From Acinetobacter rathckeae (GTDB lineage: Bacteria > Pseudomonadota > Gammaproteobacteria > Pseudomonadales > Moraxellaceae), in the NCBI RefSeq assembly GCF_015627125.1, contig NZ_VTDO01000001.1, positions 558,001 through 622,000 on the forward strand: a stretch of DNA of 64,000 nucleotides. The letters are read 5' to 3'. Positions 10,205 to 19,101 of the stretch are shown here, in pieces; the stretch's first letter is position 1, and each line of letters begins with the position of its first letter. The position numbers and the translations under genes are program-made. The notes under the pieces were generated by a model. It searched no databases. It was not told the DNA's origin and saw only the letters and a program-made list of their open reading frames with translations.

Positions 10205-11275
10205 ATGAACCAAAAACACTATAAGCTCTCAGACGTAGCTCATCTTGTACAAGGTGAGTTTGTTGGTGAAGCAGATTTTATTGTTCAAGGCTTAGCAAGT
10301 CTTGAACAAGCCAATGCAAACCAGATTTCTTTTGTAAATGGTAAAAAATATCTGCCACAGGCCAGTTTATCTAAATCGGGCGTGCTCATTATAACGCCTG
10401 ATTTACAACAAGAATTACCACAAACTCAGCAATTTATTATTGTTGATAATCCATACCTTGCATTTGCAAAACTCACACATGCTTTTGAAGTGAAAGACAC
10501 TCGTCTAGGTATTGAAAACACAGCACAAATACATCCATCTGCAATCATTTCAGATACTGCTTATATTGGGCATTATGCAGTGATTGAAGAAAACTGTGTG
10601 GTAGGTGATGGTACACATATTCAAGCACACGTTAAAATAGATCGTGGTGTTGAAATTGGACAGCACTGCTTTATTGACTCGCATGTGACAATTACAGGCT
10701 ATGCACAGCTTGGAAACCATGTCAGAGTACATGCAAATACAGTCATAGGTAGTGAAGGCTTTGGCTTTGCACCTTACCAAGGTAAATGGCACCGAATTGC
10801 ACAATTAGGCTCGGTTAAAATTGGTAATCATGTACGAATTGGTTCAAACTGTAGTATTGACCGTGGTGCATTAGATGATACCATCTTGGCTGATGGTGTG
10901 ATTATTGATAACCTTGTGCAAATTGCTCATAATGTCAATATTGGTGAAAATACTGCAATCGCTGCCAATACAGGTGTTGCAGGGAGTACCGTGATTGGCA
11001 AAAACTGTATACTTGCAGGGGCATGTGGTGTAGGCGGGCACTTGAAAATTGCCGATAATGTGACGTTGACAGGAATGTCAATGGTCACAAAAAATATTTT
11101 AGAACCTGGAACCCATTCTTCAGGCACAGGATCTTTTGAAAGTAAGCAGTGGCGAAAAATGGTTGTTGGGCTAAGACAATTAGCAGATGTGCCATTGACC
11201 AAACTTGTCAAACGGCTAGATCATATACAGACTCAAATAGAGTCAATTGAATCCACTTTAAAGATGCGTAAGTAA
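10205..11275 (+). CDS. lpxD: UDP-3-O-(3-hydroxyacyl)glucosamine N-acyltransferase LpxD
   Basis: Third enzyme of lipid A synthesis; transfers a 3-hydroxyacyl chain from acyl carrier protein to the amino group of UDP-3-O-acylglucosamine. The N-terminal 100 residues form the uridine-binding domain, followed by a left-handed beta helix of hexapeptide repeats (about residues 105-320, for example [37 protein letters not shown]) containing the catalytic histidine region, and a C-terminal helix ([16 protein letters not shown]). Length 356 is slightly longer than E. coli (341). It begins three bases after skp, and fabZ begins one base after its stop. Confidence 0.96.
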   Translation: MNQKHYKLSDVAHLVQGEFVGEADFIVQGLASLEQANANQISFVNGKKYLPQASLSKSGVLIITPDLQQELPQTQQFIIVDNPYLAFAKLTHAFEVKDTRLGIENTAQIHPSAIISDTAYIGHYAVIEENCVVGDGTHIQAHVKIDRGVEIGQHCFIDSHVTITGYAQLGNHVRVHANTVIGSEGFGFAPYQGKWHRIAQLGSVKIGNHVRIGSNCSIDRGALDDTILADGVIIDNLVQIAHNVNIGENTAIAANTGVAGSTVIGKNCILAGACGVGGHLKIADNVTLTGMSMVTKNILEPGTHSSGTGSFESKQWRKMVVGLRQLADVPLTKLVKRLDHIQTQIESIESTLKMRK

Positions 11276-11276
11276 T

Positions 11277-11756
11277 ATGGTCACAGAGTCAGCAAAAACA
11301 AATCAAAATAAACCCGAATTGCCAATGAACACTCAGCAAATTCGTGAGTATCTGCCACATCGTTATCCATTTTTATTGGTTGACCGTGTTGTAGAGATTA
11401 CAGATAACGCGATTGAGGGTTATAAAAACGTTTCAATTAATGAAGAGTTTTTACAAGGTCACTTTCCTGAATATCCGATTATGCCAGGTGTACTCATCAT
11501 TGAAGCACTAGCACAAGTATCTGGTATTTTAGGTTTTGTGATGAATGATGTTAAGCCAGCACCAGGCTCATTGTTTTTATTTGCGGGTGCTGAAAAAATT
11601 CGCTTCAAAAAACAAGTTGTTGCAGGTGATCAACTTGTTTTAAAATCTGAGTTACTGATGCAAAAGCGTGGTATTTATAAATACCAATGTACTGCGTCTG
11701 TTGACGGAATTGTTGCAGCAACAGCAGAAATTATTATCTCCCATCAAAAATTATAG
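11277..11756 (+). CDS. fabZ: 3-hydroxyacyl-ACP dehydratase FabZ
   Basis: Dehydrates 3-hydroxyacyl-ACP in fatty acid elongation and competes with LpxA/LpxD for the same hydroxyacyl substrates, which explains its place between them. The hot-dog fold signatures are LPHRYPFLLVDRV (catalytic His) and HFPEYPIMPGVLIIEALAQ (catalytic Glu in the helix). From the ATG at 11277 the product is 159 residues; an internal ATG 16 codons later (MNTQQIREYLPHR) would give a core-length enzyme, so the N-terminal 16 residues are less certain. It is separated from lpxD by a single base. Confidence 0.94.
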   Translation: MVTESAKTNQNKPELPMNTQQIREYLPHRYPFLLVDRVVEITDNAIEGYKNVSINEEFLQGHFPEYPIMPGVLIIEALAQVSGILGFVMNDVKPAPGSLFLFAGAEKIRFKKQVVAGDQLVLKSELLMQKRGIYKYQCTASVDGIVAATAEIIISHQKL

Positions 11757-11763
11757 AGTAGGC

Positions 11764-12552
11764 ATGAGAAATACGGCAAATATCCACTCCACTGCGATTA
11801 TCGATCCATCTGCAATTATTGCATCAGATGTTTCGATTGGTCCGTATTGTATAATTGGGCCAGAGGTCAGTATTGCATCTGGAACAAAATTACACTCACA
11901 TGTTGTTGTTGCAGGTTATACGCGTATTGGCCAAAACAACCAAATTTTTCAATTTGCGAGTATTGGTGAGGTATGCCAAGACCTGAAATATAACGGCGAA
12001 GAAACATGGCTTGAAATTGGTGACCATAATACCATTCGTGAGCATTCAAGTTTACATCGTGGTACGGTACAAGACCATGCTTTAACCAAAGTGGGTAGCC
12101 ATAACTTACTCATGGTGAACACGCATATTGCTCATGATTGTCAAATTGGTAACCATAATATTTTTGCCAATAATGTAGGTATCGCAGGGCATGTTCAGAT
12201 TGGTAACAATGTGATTGTCGGCGGTAACTCTGGTGTGCATCAATTTTGTAAAATTGATTCGTACAGTATGATCGGTGCTGCTTCTTTAATTACCAAAGAT
12301 GTTCCTTCATATGTTATGGCTTCAGGTAACCCTGCACATGCATTTGGTTTAAATATTGAAGGTATGAAGCGTAGAGGTTGGTCAAGAGAAACCATTAATG
12401 GCTTGAGAGAAGCTTTTAAGTTGATTTACAAAGAAAACCTGACAACTGTACAGGCCATTGAACGTATTCGTACAGAGCTTCTACCAACGGTTGCAGAAGT
12501 CCAACTTCTCATTGATTCTTTAGAGCAATCTAAACGTGGTATTGTGCGTTAA
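11764..12552 (+). CDS. lpxA: UDP-N-acetylglucosamine O-acyltransferase LpxA
   Basis: First enzyme of lipid A synthesis, moving a 3-hydroxyacyl group from ACP to the 3-OH of UDP-GlcNAc. The 262-residue product consists of hexapeptide repeats of a left-handed beta helix plus a C-terminal helical domain. The active-site text THIAHDCQIGNH carries the catalytic His (about residue 124, equivalent to His125 of E. coli). The frame is open upstream into fabZ, but the ATG at 11764 (MRNTANIHSTAIIDPSA) gives exactly the family length and start. It is the last gene of the pyrH-lpxA run and is followed by a strong terminator; lpxB is not adjacent. Confidence 0.96.
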   Translation: MRNTANIHSTAIIDPSAIIASDVSIGPYCIIGPEVSIASGTKLHSHVVVAGYTRIGQNNQIFQFASIGEVCQDLKYNGEETWLEIGDHNTIREHSSLHRGTVQDHALTKVGSHNLLMVNTHIAHDCQIGNHNIFANNVGIAGHVQIGNNVIVGGNSGVHQFCKIDSYSMIGAASLITKDVPSYVMASGNPAHAFGLNIEGMKRRGWSRETINGLREAFKLIYKENLTTVQAIERIRTELLPTVAEVQLLIDSLEQSKRGIVR

Positions 12553-12565
12553 GTTTAAAGCTTTT

Positions 12566-12609
12566 AACACAAAAAAAGACGAGTCATATGACTCGTCTTT
12601 TTTTGTGTT
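12566..12609. terminator. Bidirectional terminator between lpxA and cpoB
   Basis: A perfect 44-base palindrome (22-base arms meeting at 12587/12588; GC core AGACGAGTCAT) flanked by A7 on the left and T7 on the right. It works as an intrinsic terminator on both strands and ends the convergent lpxA (+) and cpoB (-) transcripts. Confidence 0.92.
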
Positions 12610-13485
12610 TTAGTTAGTTTTAAAATAACCAGCTTCTTTGGATTTTGGATATTTAGTTAAAATCAGCTGTTTGTATGTTGTTGCTAGGGTAGAGTTATGG
12701 TCAACCTCTTTTGCAATACTATAGAGCTGATACAACGCACGAGAGGCTTTATCTGATTCTGGATATTGTTTGGCAACAATCTCATAATTCTTTTTCGCGG
12801 CGGTATAATTTGAAGGCGTTACTGCAAGGTTAAACTCTGCTAGCCAAAAGTGGGCATTTCCAGTGTAGATACTTTTAGGGTAGTGTTTAATAAAGTCTTG
12901 CATCGGTGCAATCGCTTTCTTTGCACCACCTTGTTTATATGCCTCTAGGGCAAGGGTGTAAGCTTCTTTTTCGGTTAACTCGGTTTTCTTTGTTTCAGTT
13001 GTGTTCTCTGCGGTATTATTGGGTGCTACTTGGTTTGTACTGTTAGTTTTACTGGTTGTAGGCGTTGGGGGGGTATTGGCAGTATTTGTTGTCGGCGGTG
13101 TTGCCACAGGTGGTGTGGTTGGTTGTTGTGTTTGTTGTTGCTCATCGACTTTTTGTTGCAGTAGCTGTAAACGTTGATCTAAATCTGCATAGTGATTTTC
13201 TAAATCTTTTTTCAGCTGTTGTATGGTATTTTCATGCTCTTCAATCGTACCGCGTAAACGACGGACTTCTTCCTCTAACTTCTCACTTTTTTGCATGAGT
13301 TGCCAGTTAATATTTACCGGTGCTGCATTGTTGTCTGTGGTAGACGCTGTATTGTTGGTCGCAGTTGTTGGTAAAGATGCTGTGGTGTTTTGGCTCAAAG
13401 AGACATTTTCAATAGGTATGGCTGCATACGACATAGAACAACTGAGCAGTGCGATAAAAGCATAATTGTATTTTGATAATTGCAT
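12610..13485 (-). CDS. cpoB: Cell division coordinator CpoB (YbgF), Tol-Pal accessory
   Basis: CpoB is a periplasmic TPR protein that links outer-membrane constriction by Tol-Pal with PBP1B. The 291-residue product has a signal peptide (MQLSKYNYAFIALLSCSMSYA), a coiled coil of the trimerisation type at about 60-120 (LEEEVRRLRGTIEEHE), a low-complexity Thr/Pro/Asn linker at about 118-165, and C-terminal TPR repeats (EKEAYTLALEAYKQGGAKKA, YPKSIYTGNAHFWLAE, YPESDKASRALYQL). This domain order is that of YbgF. It is not next to tol-pal genes here. The linker is rich in simple repeats and likely varies in length between strains. Confidence 0.88.
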   Translation of the reverse strand: MQLSKYNYAFIALLSCSMSYAAIPIENVSLSQNTTASLPTTATNNTASTTDNNAAPVNINWQLMQKSEKLEEEVRRLRGTIEEHENTIQQLKKDLENHYADLDQRLQLLQQKVDEQQQTQQPTTPPVATPPTTNTANTPPTPTTSKTNSTNQVAPNNTAENTTETKKTELTEKEAYTLALEAYKQGGAKKAIAPMQDFIKHYPKSIYTGNAHFWLAEFNLAVTPSNYTAAKKNYEIVAKQYPESDKASRALYQLYSIAKEVDHNSTLATTYKQLILTKYPKSKEAGYFKTN

Positions 13486-13663
13486 AAAATAGACTCAATT
13501 TAAAATTTACCCATATATAACAAGGTGATTGTTAGATTTGAGGGTCATATGTATTAAGAAGATGTTTTATAGTTTAAGCATTTTTTTTCTTGGGGTATAT
13601 GATTTTAAGTGATTTATTAGTAATCAAACACACTCGATTTGTATGAAAAAACATATTTTTGAC

Positions 13664-13691
13664 TTGTGTGGATTAAAAAAACCTCTATACT
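13664..13691 (+). promoter_or_regulatory. Candidate promoter of the 4.5S RNA gene
   Basis: TTGTGT at 13664-13669 and TATACT at 13686-13691 with a 16-base spacer, placing the start at about 13700-13704, where the SRP RNA begins. The match is by eye. Confidence 0.5.
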
Positions 13692-13703
13692 TGTCGTTGT
13701 GAT

Positions 13704-13813
<110 letters not shown>

Positions 13814-13822
13814 TCCATTTAT

Positions 13823-14332
13823 TTATAAGTCTTCAAAATCCTCCGTTCGCATTTCAATGACTTTAAAAATAATATCTAAGCTATATCCTCTATACTGTAA
13901 AAATCTCACTTGCTTGGCTTTAATTTTAGGGTCAGTTGCAATCTCTTGCCCAAACTTTCTGACTTTTAGTGCGTATGCTTCAGCAAGCCAATTGGTCGAC
14001 TCTAACTGATCTTCAATAAATTGTAGGTCTACAGATTTTTGTTGTATTTTTTGTTTAATACGTTGAGGACCTTGTCCTTTGCTTAGCTGACTTCTAAACA
14101 TTTGTTGCGCATATCGTTCATCATTTTGGTAATTATACTCAATCATTTGTTCAACAATGGCCTGTACTTCATTTATATCTTCTGCATATTGCTGTAATTT
14201 TTCTGTAAGCTCTGCTTTAGAATACTCTTTGCGGCCAAGTAATCTATAGGCGTAGGCACGTAATTTTGCACCTTTTAGTTTTGGTAGCTCGGTATTTGGG
14301 TTTTTGGTTTGAAATTGGCGATTTTTATACAT
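13823..14332 (-). CDS. recX: Recombination regulatory protein RecX
   Basis: RecX binds RecA filaments and limits their extension and ATPase activity. The 169-residue product has the tandem three-helix repeats of the family: LRAYAYRLLGRKEYSKAELTEKL near the N-terminus, then EYNYQNDERYAQQMFRSQLSKGQGPQRIKQ style text, and a C-terminal KAKQVRFLQYRGYSLDIIFKVI. The frame is open 14 codons further upstream, but the internal ATG at 14332 removes an unlikely hydrophobic start and lies downstream of the recA terminator. It follows recA on the same strand, the usual arrangement, so some read-through past the terminator would be needed for co-expression. Confidence 0.9.
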   Translation of the reverse strand: MYKNRQFQTKNPNTELPKLKGAKLRAYAYRLLGRKEYSKAELTEKLQQYAEDINEVQAIVEQMIEYNYQNDERYAQQMFRSQLSKGQGPQRIKQKIQQKSVDLQFIEDQLESTNWLAEAYALKVRKFGQEIATDPKIKAKQVRFLQYRGYSLDIIFKVIEMRTEDFEDL

Positions 14333-14360
14333 GATTTTACAGTCAAAGCAGTTGGATATG

Positions 14361-14388
14361 AAAAAACCGAGCAATAGATGCTCGGTTT
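14361..14388 (-). terminator. recA terminator or recA-recX attenuator
   Basis: Ten-base perfect stem (AAACCGAGCA at 14364-14373, TGCTCGGTTT at 14379-14388, 5-base loop). Read on the minus strand, the stem ends in a run of six T. It sits 14 bases after the recA stop and before recX, so it should reduce recX transcription relative to recA. Confidence 0.85.
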
Positions 14389-14401
14389 CGGTTTAGATGA
14401 T

Positions 14402-15439
14402 CTACTCATCTAAAGGGGCTATTTCATCTTCTGTTTCTTCGGTCACAGTGACTTTTGTAAGTAGCTCAGCACGAATTTTTGCTTCAATTTCGGCAGCAAT
14501 ACTTGGGTTTTCTTCAAGATAACGTATGACGTTATTTTTACCTTGACCAATTTTTCCATCTTGGTATGAGTACCAAGCACCTGCTTTTTTCACAATGTTT
14601 TGTTGTACCCCAAGGTCAACAATTTCACCGAGGTGGTTGACACCTTTACCATATAAAATTTGGAATAAAGCCTCTCTAAATGGAGGTGCCATTTTATTTT
14701 TTACCACTTTAATCTTGGTTTCTGAACCAATAATTTCATCGCCTTCTTTTACTTGGCCAGCACGGCGAATATCTAAACGTACAGAAGCGTAGAATTTGAG
14801 TGCATTACCACCTGTTGTGGTTTCAGGGCTACCAAACATAACACCAATTTTCATACGGATTTGGTTAATGAAAATCACCATACAGTTTGAGCGTTTTGCA
14901 TTCCCTGTAATTTTACGTAGTGCTTGGCTCATAAGGCGTGCTTGTAAGCCCATATGAGAGTCACCCATTTCACCTTCAATTTCTGCACGTGGGGTAAGGG
15001 CAGCGACTGAGTCGACAACAATCATATCGACTGCACCAGAGCGTACCAACATATCTGCAATTTCTAATGCTTGCTCACCATGGTCTGGTTGCGAAACCAA
15101 TAGGTTGTCAATATCTACACCAAGTTTACGTGCATATTGTGGGTCTAGGGCATGCTCAGCATCAATAAACGCACATGTACCACCTGCTTTTTGGCACTCA
15201 GCAATGGCTTGTAGGGTCATAGTGGTTTTACCAGATGACTCAGGGCCATAAATTTCAACAATACGTCCTTTAGGTAGACCACCTATGCCAAGCGCAATAT
15301 CTAGCATTAATGAACCTGTTGAAATTGCTTCAACCGCTTGCACAGTGTTACTGCCTAATCGCATGACTGAATTTTTACCAAATTGCTTTTCAATTTGTGC
15401 CAGTGCTGCAGTTAAGGCTTTGCCTTTATTTTCGTCCAT
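14402..15439 (-). CDS. recA: Recombinase RecA
   Basis: DNA strand-exchange ATPase for homologous recombination and DNA damage response. The 345-residue product has the Walker A motif GPESSGKTT near residue 66, [10 protein letters not shown] (Walker B), the L1/L2 DNA-binding loops ([21 protein letters not shown] region and the [17 protein letters not shown] segment) and an acidic C-terminus ([12 protein letters not shown]). A GAGG ribosome binding site precedes the start. The 145-base region before it shows no LexA-type box; Acinetobacter lacks LexA, and from memory a regulatory recA 5' untranslated RNA has been described in A. baumannii, so this leader is worth folding. Confidence 0.97.
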   Translation of the reverse strand: MDENKGKALTAALAQIEKQFGKNSVMRLGSNTVQAVEAISTGSLMLDIALGIGGLPKGRIVEIYGPESSGKTTMTLQAIAECQKAGGTCAFIDAEHALDPQYARKLGVDIDNLLVSQPDHGEQALEIADMLVRSGAVDMIVVDSVAALTPRAEIEGEMGDSHMGLQARLMSQALRKITGNAKRSNCMVIFINQIRMKIGVMFGSPETTTGGNALKFYASVRLDIRRAGQVKEGDEIIGSETKIKVVKNKMAPPFREALFQILYGKGVNHLGEIVDLGVQQNIVKKAGAWYSYQDGKIGQGKNNVIRYLEENPSIAAEIEAKIRAELLTKVTVTEETEDEIAPLDE

Positions 15440-15584
15440 GTGAAGACCTCAAAATAATAAATATGATTGATAACCCAGGTGGACGTTTGAGTACATCTTG
15501 ATTCCACGAAGGCTATATTGACAGGTTTGTTAAATTTCTACTAGTAAGTTTTTATTTGGTGCGACAGTTTATGTCGTACTATTT

Positions 15585-16010
15585 TCATTGATAGGTCCAT
15601 TGTTCATCATGACTTTGTTTAAACTTATGAATTTGGCGACGGTCTTTTTTATTTGGTCGATGATCTGGTTTAGCTAAGTTGTCTAGTTTTCGCTGAGATG
15701 CAAGAAGCTCCCGACGTGCAATACTCACCGCAGTTTCTTCATATAATAATTGTGCTGTGGGGGCAGGGCCACGTTGGTTGGATAACCCTTGAACCACAAC
15801 AGTTTTTTTATCTGAACCTTGTTGTATGGTGAGTTCTAAGCCAACGTGGACTTCTTTAGATACTTTAACTCGCTCAAATAGGTGATGTACTTTACCGCCT
15901 TCAATGGCTGTTTTAGCTAGGCTACGTGTTTTAAAAAATCGTGCAGCCCATAGCCATTTATCAATACGCATACGTTCTATATGATGTGTAGATTCAGTGA
16001 CTTTTTTCAT
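15585..16010 (-). CDS. hslR: RNA-binding S4-domain protein HslR (Hsp15)
   Basis: Hsp15 family protein that binds free 50S subunits carrying a nascent chain (as established in E. coli) and helps rescue them. The N-terminal S4 domain is clear (MRIDKWLWAARFFKTRSLAKTAIEGGKV), followed by a short beta segment and a basic C-terminal tail (DHRPNKKDRRQIHKFKQ), total 141 residues. Its start overlaps the end of the yrfG-like gene by 17 bases on the same strand, a pairing also known in E. coli (yrfG-hslR-hslO). hslO is absent from the window. Confidence 0.9.
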   Translation of the reverse strand: MKKVTESTHHIERMRIDKWLWAARFFKTRSLAKTAIEGGKVHHLFERVKVSKEVHVGLELTIQQGSDKKTVVVQGLSNQRGPAPTAQLLYEETAVSIARRELLASQRKLDNLAKPDHRPNKKDRRQIHKFKQSHDEQWTYQ

Positions 16011-16683
16011 CGTGTTCCTTTAATGGTTTTGGCAGGAATTTGAGGAGATCGGTGAGTTGGTCTAGCATAGGGTAATGATGTGTTGCTGTTATTGTTCGTG
16101 TACTCGAAGGTTGTGTAATGCTCCATAAGTGCTTCAGGCCAAATTGCTCAGCCTGCTGTAGTACGGCTGCTGTGTCATCTATAAAGACGCTACTTTTGAT
16201 GCAAAACGGCAGGTGTGTATGTAATGTATGCCAAAACTGAGCATCTTCTTTGGCATAGCCAATGTCTTCACTGCTAATAATATGTTTAAAATAATGCCCA
16301 ATCTGGGTTTTTTCAAGCTTAAGATTTAAGGTTTTTATATCTGCATTGGTCACAAGCCAGCACTCATGGCCCTGTTGTGTCAGTTCGGTGAGTAGTTCAG
16401 TACAGTACGGTCGAGTAGCGATATGTTTGGCATGCTGTCTGTGTATCTCTACAACATCGAGTTGTAATTTTTTTGACCAGAATTGGGTCGAATACCAAGA
16501 CAGTGTATGTTTGTATTGTTGATGATATTGGTGCATCAGGTGATGAATGTCGTTGTCACTACATGAATGTGTTGAGACGTAGTATTCAGGGACTTTAACG
16601 TTCCAAACGAAGTCATCATAAGCGAGGTCAAGCAATGTGCCGTCCATATCAAACATATAAATTTGTTTTAACATCATGCTCAT
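15994..16683 (-). CDS. yrfG: HAD-family nucleotidase, YrfG-like (GMP/IMP nucleotidase)
   Basis: Haloacid dehalogenase-like phosphatase. Motif I is MFDMDGTLLDLAYDDF with the nucleophile and acid aspartates, motif II the Thr in LVTNADIKTLN, motif III the Lys in GYAKEDAQFWH, and motif IV is SVFIDDTAAVL. The helical cap and the text HTLSWYSTQFWSKKLQLD align well with E. coli YrfG (HTLNWYCLDYWSEQLGLD), recalled from memory, which dephosphorylates GMP and IMP. The 17-base overlap with hslR repeats the E. coli neighbourhood and supports orthology. The exact substrate here is inferred. Several ATGs cluster at the start (MSMM), so the first residues are uncertain. Confidence 0.85.
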   Translation of the reverse strand: MSMMLKQIYMFDMDGTLLDLAYDDFVWNVKVPEYYVSTHSCSDNDIHHLMHQYHQQYKHTLSWYSTQFWSKKLQLDVVEIHRQHAKHIATRPYCTELLTELTQQGHECWLVTNADIKTLNLKLEKTQIGHYFKHIISSEDIGYAKEDAQFWHTLHTHLPFCIKSSVFIDDTAAVLQQAEQFGLKHLWSITQPSSTRTITATHHYPMLDQLTDLLKFLPKPLKEHDEKSH

Positions 16684-16814
16684 ATTTCAAAAAATAGACT
16701 AAATTATGGCATGTTTTATGTTAAGAAAGCCACGCTTTGGGTTTTTCTAGCAGTGATGACTGTATTTTTAAGCAAGATGTATTGTAGATTAGCTTTATTT
16801 ATTAGAATTTTATC

Positions 16815-17660
16815 ATGATGTTTAAACAGAGTATTGCTCCAAAAGATGAACTGTTTGCAGAAATTATCTTGCTTATGGGTGAAGCAAACCAAATATTAAG
16901 ACAGCAATTTCAACTGTTTTTAAATCATAGCGATACCTTTAATATACAACAAAAAGCAGACCAGTCCGCCGTGACACAGGCAGATTTTAGTGTACATGCA
17001 TATTTATCAAAGGCATTGCAAAGCTTGAGCGAGAAGTATCCTGTGTTGTCAGAAGAGGGAATACATAATGAACGGCAGGCATGGGATGCCTTTTGGTTAT
17101 TAGACCCATTAGATGGCACAAAGGAGTTCTTGGCAAAGCGACCTGAATTTACCATTAACTTAAGTTTGGTTAAACATGGAAAAACAGAGCTAGGCATTAT
17201 TTCTGTTCCCGAAGAAAATTGTCTTTATATTGGTTATGTTGGACAACTGCCTTTTAAATATGACTTTTCAAACTATACGTGGTGGCGATATGAAAAATCA
17301 AATATAGATTTAGCTGATCAACCTTTACGTGTTGGTGTGAGTCATCATAGTGACTCTAAGCAAATGCAAGACTTTTTACAACGACTAGAAAAGATTAAGC
17401 CACTGCAAGTCATCCGTGCTGGAAGTGCTTATAAGTTTTGTTTGATGTTAGAAGGTAAAATTGATATTTATCCCAGATTTCATCCAACATGTGAGTGGGA
17501 CACCAGTGCGGGGCAATGCCTTTTAGAAAGTGTGGGTGGTGGATTGTGGTCTCATACACAAGTGCCATTTACTTATAATCAAAGGCAAAGTTTACTGAAT
17601 GGAAACTTTATTGCCTTTACGCAGATGCAATATGCACACAATGCATTTCAGTGTGTGTAA
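16815..17660 (+). CDS. cysQ: 3'(2'),5'-bisphosphate nucleotidase CysQ
   Basis: CysQ hydrolyses 3'-phosphoadenosine 5'-phosphate (PAP), the by-product of sulfate assimilation and of some sulfotransfers, to AMP. The protein belongs to the lithium-sensitive inositol monophosphatase superfamily: VTQADFSVHAYL, PVLSEEG (metal-binding Glu), WLLDPLDGTKEFL (metal-binding Asp residues) and CEWDTSAGQCLLE are all present and in order. Length 281 is a little above E. coli CysQ (246). It is divergent from yrfG with 131 bases between, and the histidine phosphatase follows 38 bases after. It connects functionally to the cys genes at 35-41 kb. Confidence 0.92.
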   Translation: MMFKQSIAPKDELFAEIILLMGEANQILRQQFQLFLNHSDTFNIQQKADQSAVTQADFSVHAYLSKALQSLSEKYPVLSEEGIHNERQAWDAFWLLDPLDGTKEFLAKRPEFTINLSLVKHGKTELGIISVPEENCLYIGYVGQLPFKYDFSNYTWWRYEKSNIDLADQPLRVGVSHHSDSKQMQDFLQRLEKIKPLQVIRAGSAYKFCLMLEGKIDIYPRFHPTCEWDTSAGQCLLESVGGGLWSHTQVPFTYNQRQSLLNGNFIAFTQMQYAHNAFQCV

Positions 17661-17698
17661 ATTTATAGCCTGTATTGATTCTAACTGAGGAGCAAAGG

Positions 17699-18409
17699 AT
17701 GACTTTAGCAAAACTCCCTGCAAACATGCTTGATGCGATTGCTTTGCTACCTAAAGATATACCTGTGGTATTGCTGACCAGACACTCGATTCGAGAAGTG
17801 GTCGAGGGACAGGGCTTAGCAGGCTATGATTTACAATTGACCGAAGAGGGCGTGGCTTTAGCACAAGCGTGGGGTGCATATCTAGCTACAGAGGTGACTA
17901 TTGTGAGTGCAAATACTAGTCCAATACAACGTTGTGTAGACACAAGTCGGCATATGCTCACTGGTGCAGGAAAAAATGTATCTGCTGATTTAAAACAGGT
18001 GTGTAACCCATTGTTGGTTGAGCCTGGAAGTTTTGTCGTTGATTTAAAAAAAGCATCGCCCTCATTTAAAAAATATGGTGCTTTAGGCTTTGTGAACGCT
18101 TTTCTAAACAATCAAGTTGAAGGCATGAAGTCTGTACGTCAAGGCGTGTTCGATATTTTGGCAGATTTATATCAGTTAAGCCAACACCGTTCTGGTATGC
18201 ATTTAGTAGTCACTCATGACACCATTATGGCGGTTGCTTATGCATATTTAAAACAAATAAAAGTGTTAGAGCAAAGTGATTGGCCACAGATGATGGAGGG
18301 CATGTTTATTTGGTTTGAAGGTACAACATTTTTAGACAGTGATTTAGTTTGGGTGTGGCGAGGCCAAAAGCATTGTGTAAGTGTTTCTGGCCTATTTAAA
18401 GCCAAATAG
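17699..18409 (+). CDS. Histidine phosphatase superfamily protein
   Basis: Member of the branch that uses a phospho-histidine intermediate. The catalytic motif reads LLTRHSIRE (the more usual RHG is RHS here), a second conserved arginine lies in SPIQRCVDTS, and the second catalytic histidine is in VVTHDTIM. I chose the ATG at 17699 because GAGGAG lies seven bases upstream; the frame is open to a TTG at 17675. The product is 236 residues. The substrate is unknown; sugar phosphates, nucleotides and protein histidine phosphates are all possible in this superfamily. It probably shares a transcript with cysQ. Confidence 0.8.
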   Translation: MTLAKLPANMLDAIALLPKDIPVVLLTRHSIREVVEGQGLAGYDLQLTEEGVALAQAWGAYLATEVTIVSANTSPIQRCVDTSRHMLTGAGKNVSADLKQVCNPLLVEPGSFVVDLKKASPSFKKYGALGFVNAFLNNQVEGMKSVRQGVFDILADLYQLSQHRSGMHLVVTHDTIMAVAYAYLKQIKVLEQSDWPQMMEGMFIWFEGTTFLDSDLVWVWRGQKHCVSVSGLFKAK

Positions 18410-18422
18410 AACATATAGACAT

Positions 18423-18452
18423 AAAAAAGCCTCCTTTATAGGAGGCTTTTTT
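18423..18452. terminator. Bidirectional terminator
   Basis: Perfect 12-base arms (AAAAAAGCCTCC and GGAGGCTTTTTT, loop TTTATA). It separates the convergent histidine phosphatase gene (+) and rpsT (-) and has a T-run on both strands. Confidence 0.93.
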
Positions 18453-18464
18453 ACTTAATGCAAA

Positions 18465-18734
18465 TTAGTTAGAAGCAAGTGCTTTAACTTGTGCATTTAA
18501 GCGGCTCTTATGACGAGCAGCTTTGTTTTTGTGGATAATGCCTTTGTCAGCCATGCGGTCGATTACAGGAACTGCTTTTTTGTAAGCATCTGTAGCAACA
18601 GCGTAGTCACCAGAAGCAATCGCACTTAACGTACGTTTTAAGTAAGTACGAACCATTGAACGCAAGCTTGCGTTGTGTTTACGTGCTTTCACGTTTTGAC
18701 GTGCACGTTTTTTTGCCTGAGCAGAGTTTGCCAC
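18465..18734 (-). CDS. rpsT: 30S ribosomal protein S20
   Basis: Small-subunit protein binding 16S rRNA. The 89-residue basic product ([20 protein letters not shown] ... [21 protein letters not shown]) is unmistakable. The start codon is GTG (bases 18732-18734 on the plus strand read CAC), with AAGGAGT six bases upstream. E. coli rpsT also uses a non-AUG start (UUG) that takes part in autogenous control, so the GTG may matter for regulation here. The gene is monocistronic, ended by the bidirectional terminator. Confidence 0.97.
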   Translation of the reverse strand: MANSAQAKKRARQNVKARKHNASLRSMVRTYLKRTLSAIASGDYAVATDAYKKAVPVIDRMADKGIIHKNKAARHKSRLNAQVKALASN

Positions 18735-18827
18735 TCTTGCACTCCTTGAATTAGATTGGTCTGGGCGGGCTGAAACAAAACCGAAACTACACAGTTCCCC
18801 TTAAACCAGCCCGTAAACAAGTGCGAT

Positions 18828-18856
18828 ATTGTGATGAATCATAGCGATTAAGTCAA
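18828..18856 (-). promoter_or_regulatory. Candidate rpsT promoter; intergenic 18735-19101
   Basis: On the minus strand TTGACT (18851-18856) and CACAAT (18828-18833) are 17 bases apart, giving a leader of roughly 85 bases before the GTG. Within that leader GGGCTG and CAGCCC (around 18809 and 18769) can pair and enclose a GC-rich segment, a possible target for S20 feedback. The rest of this 367-base gap is the upstream region of mfd, in which I see no gene and no confident promoter. Confidence 0.5.
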
Positions 18857-19101
18857 CCCTTATTCGGTCAGTGATCGCCTGTGTTTACTTCAAAATGTGC
18901 AAATATACCTAGAAAGGTGATGAATTTATCTGTCTTGTCTTTTTTTTATGCATTTGATAGGGCGTACGCTTTTAGAAACGGTGCAGTGTTAAATTTGTAT
19001 TTAGCCTAAGCAAATTTATGCTCTCAATTTAAGAACATAACAAGCGAGATAATACATGTTAATATCTCACTTTATGAAAATGCAGATGATGTCTTGAGTC
19101 T

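Noticed and set aside
15440..15584. LexA/SOS box upstream of recA, and CGACA/TGTCG repeat at 15562-15576
   Set aside because: No CTGT-N8-ACAG sequence is present and Acinetobacter lacks LexA. The short repeat has no T-run and lies nearer the hslR end; too weak to call.
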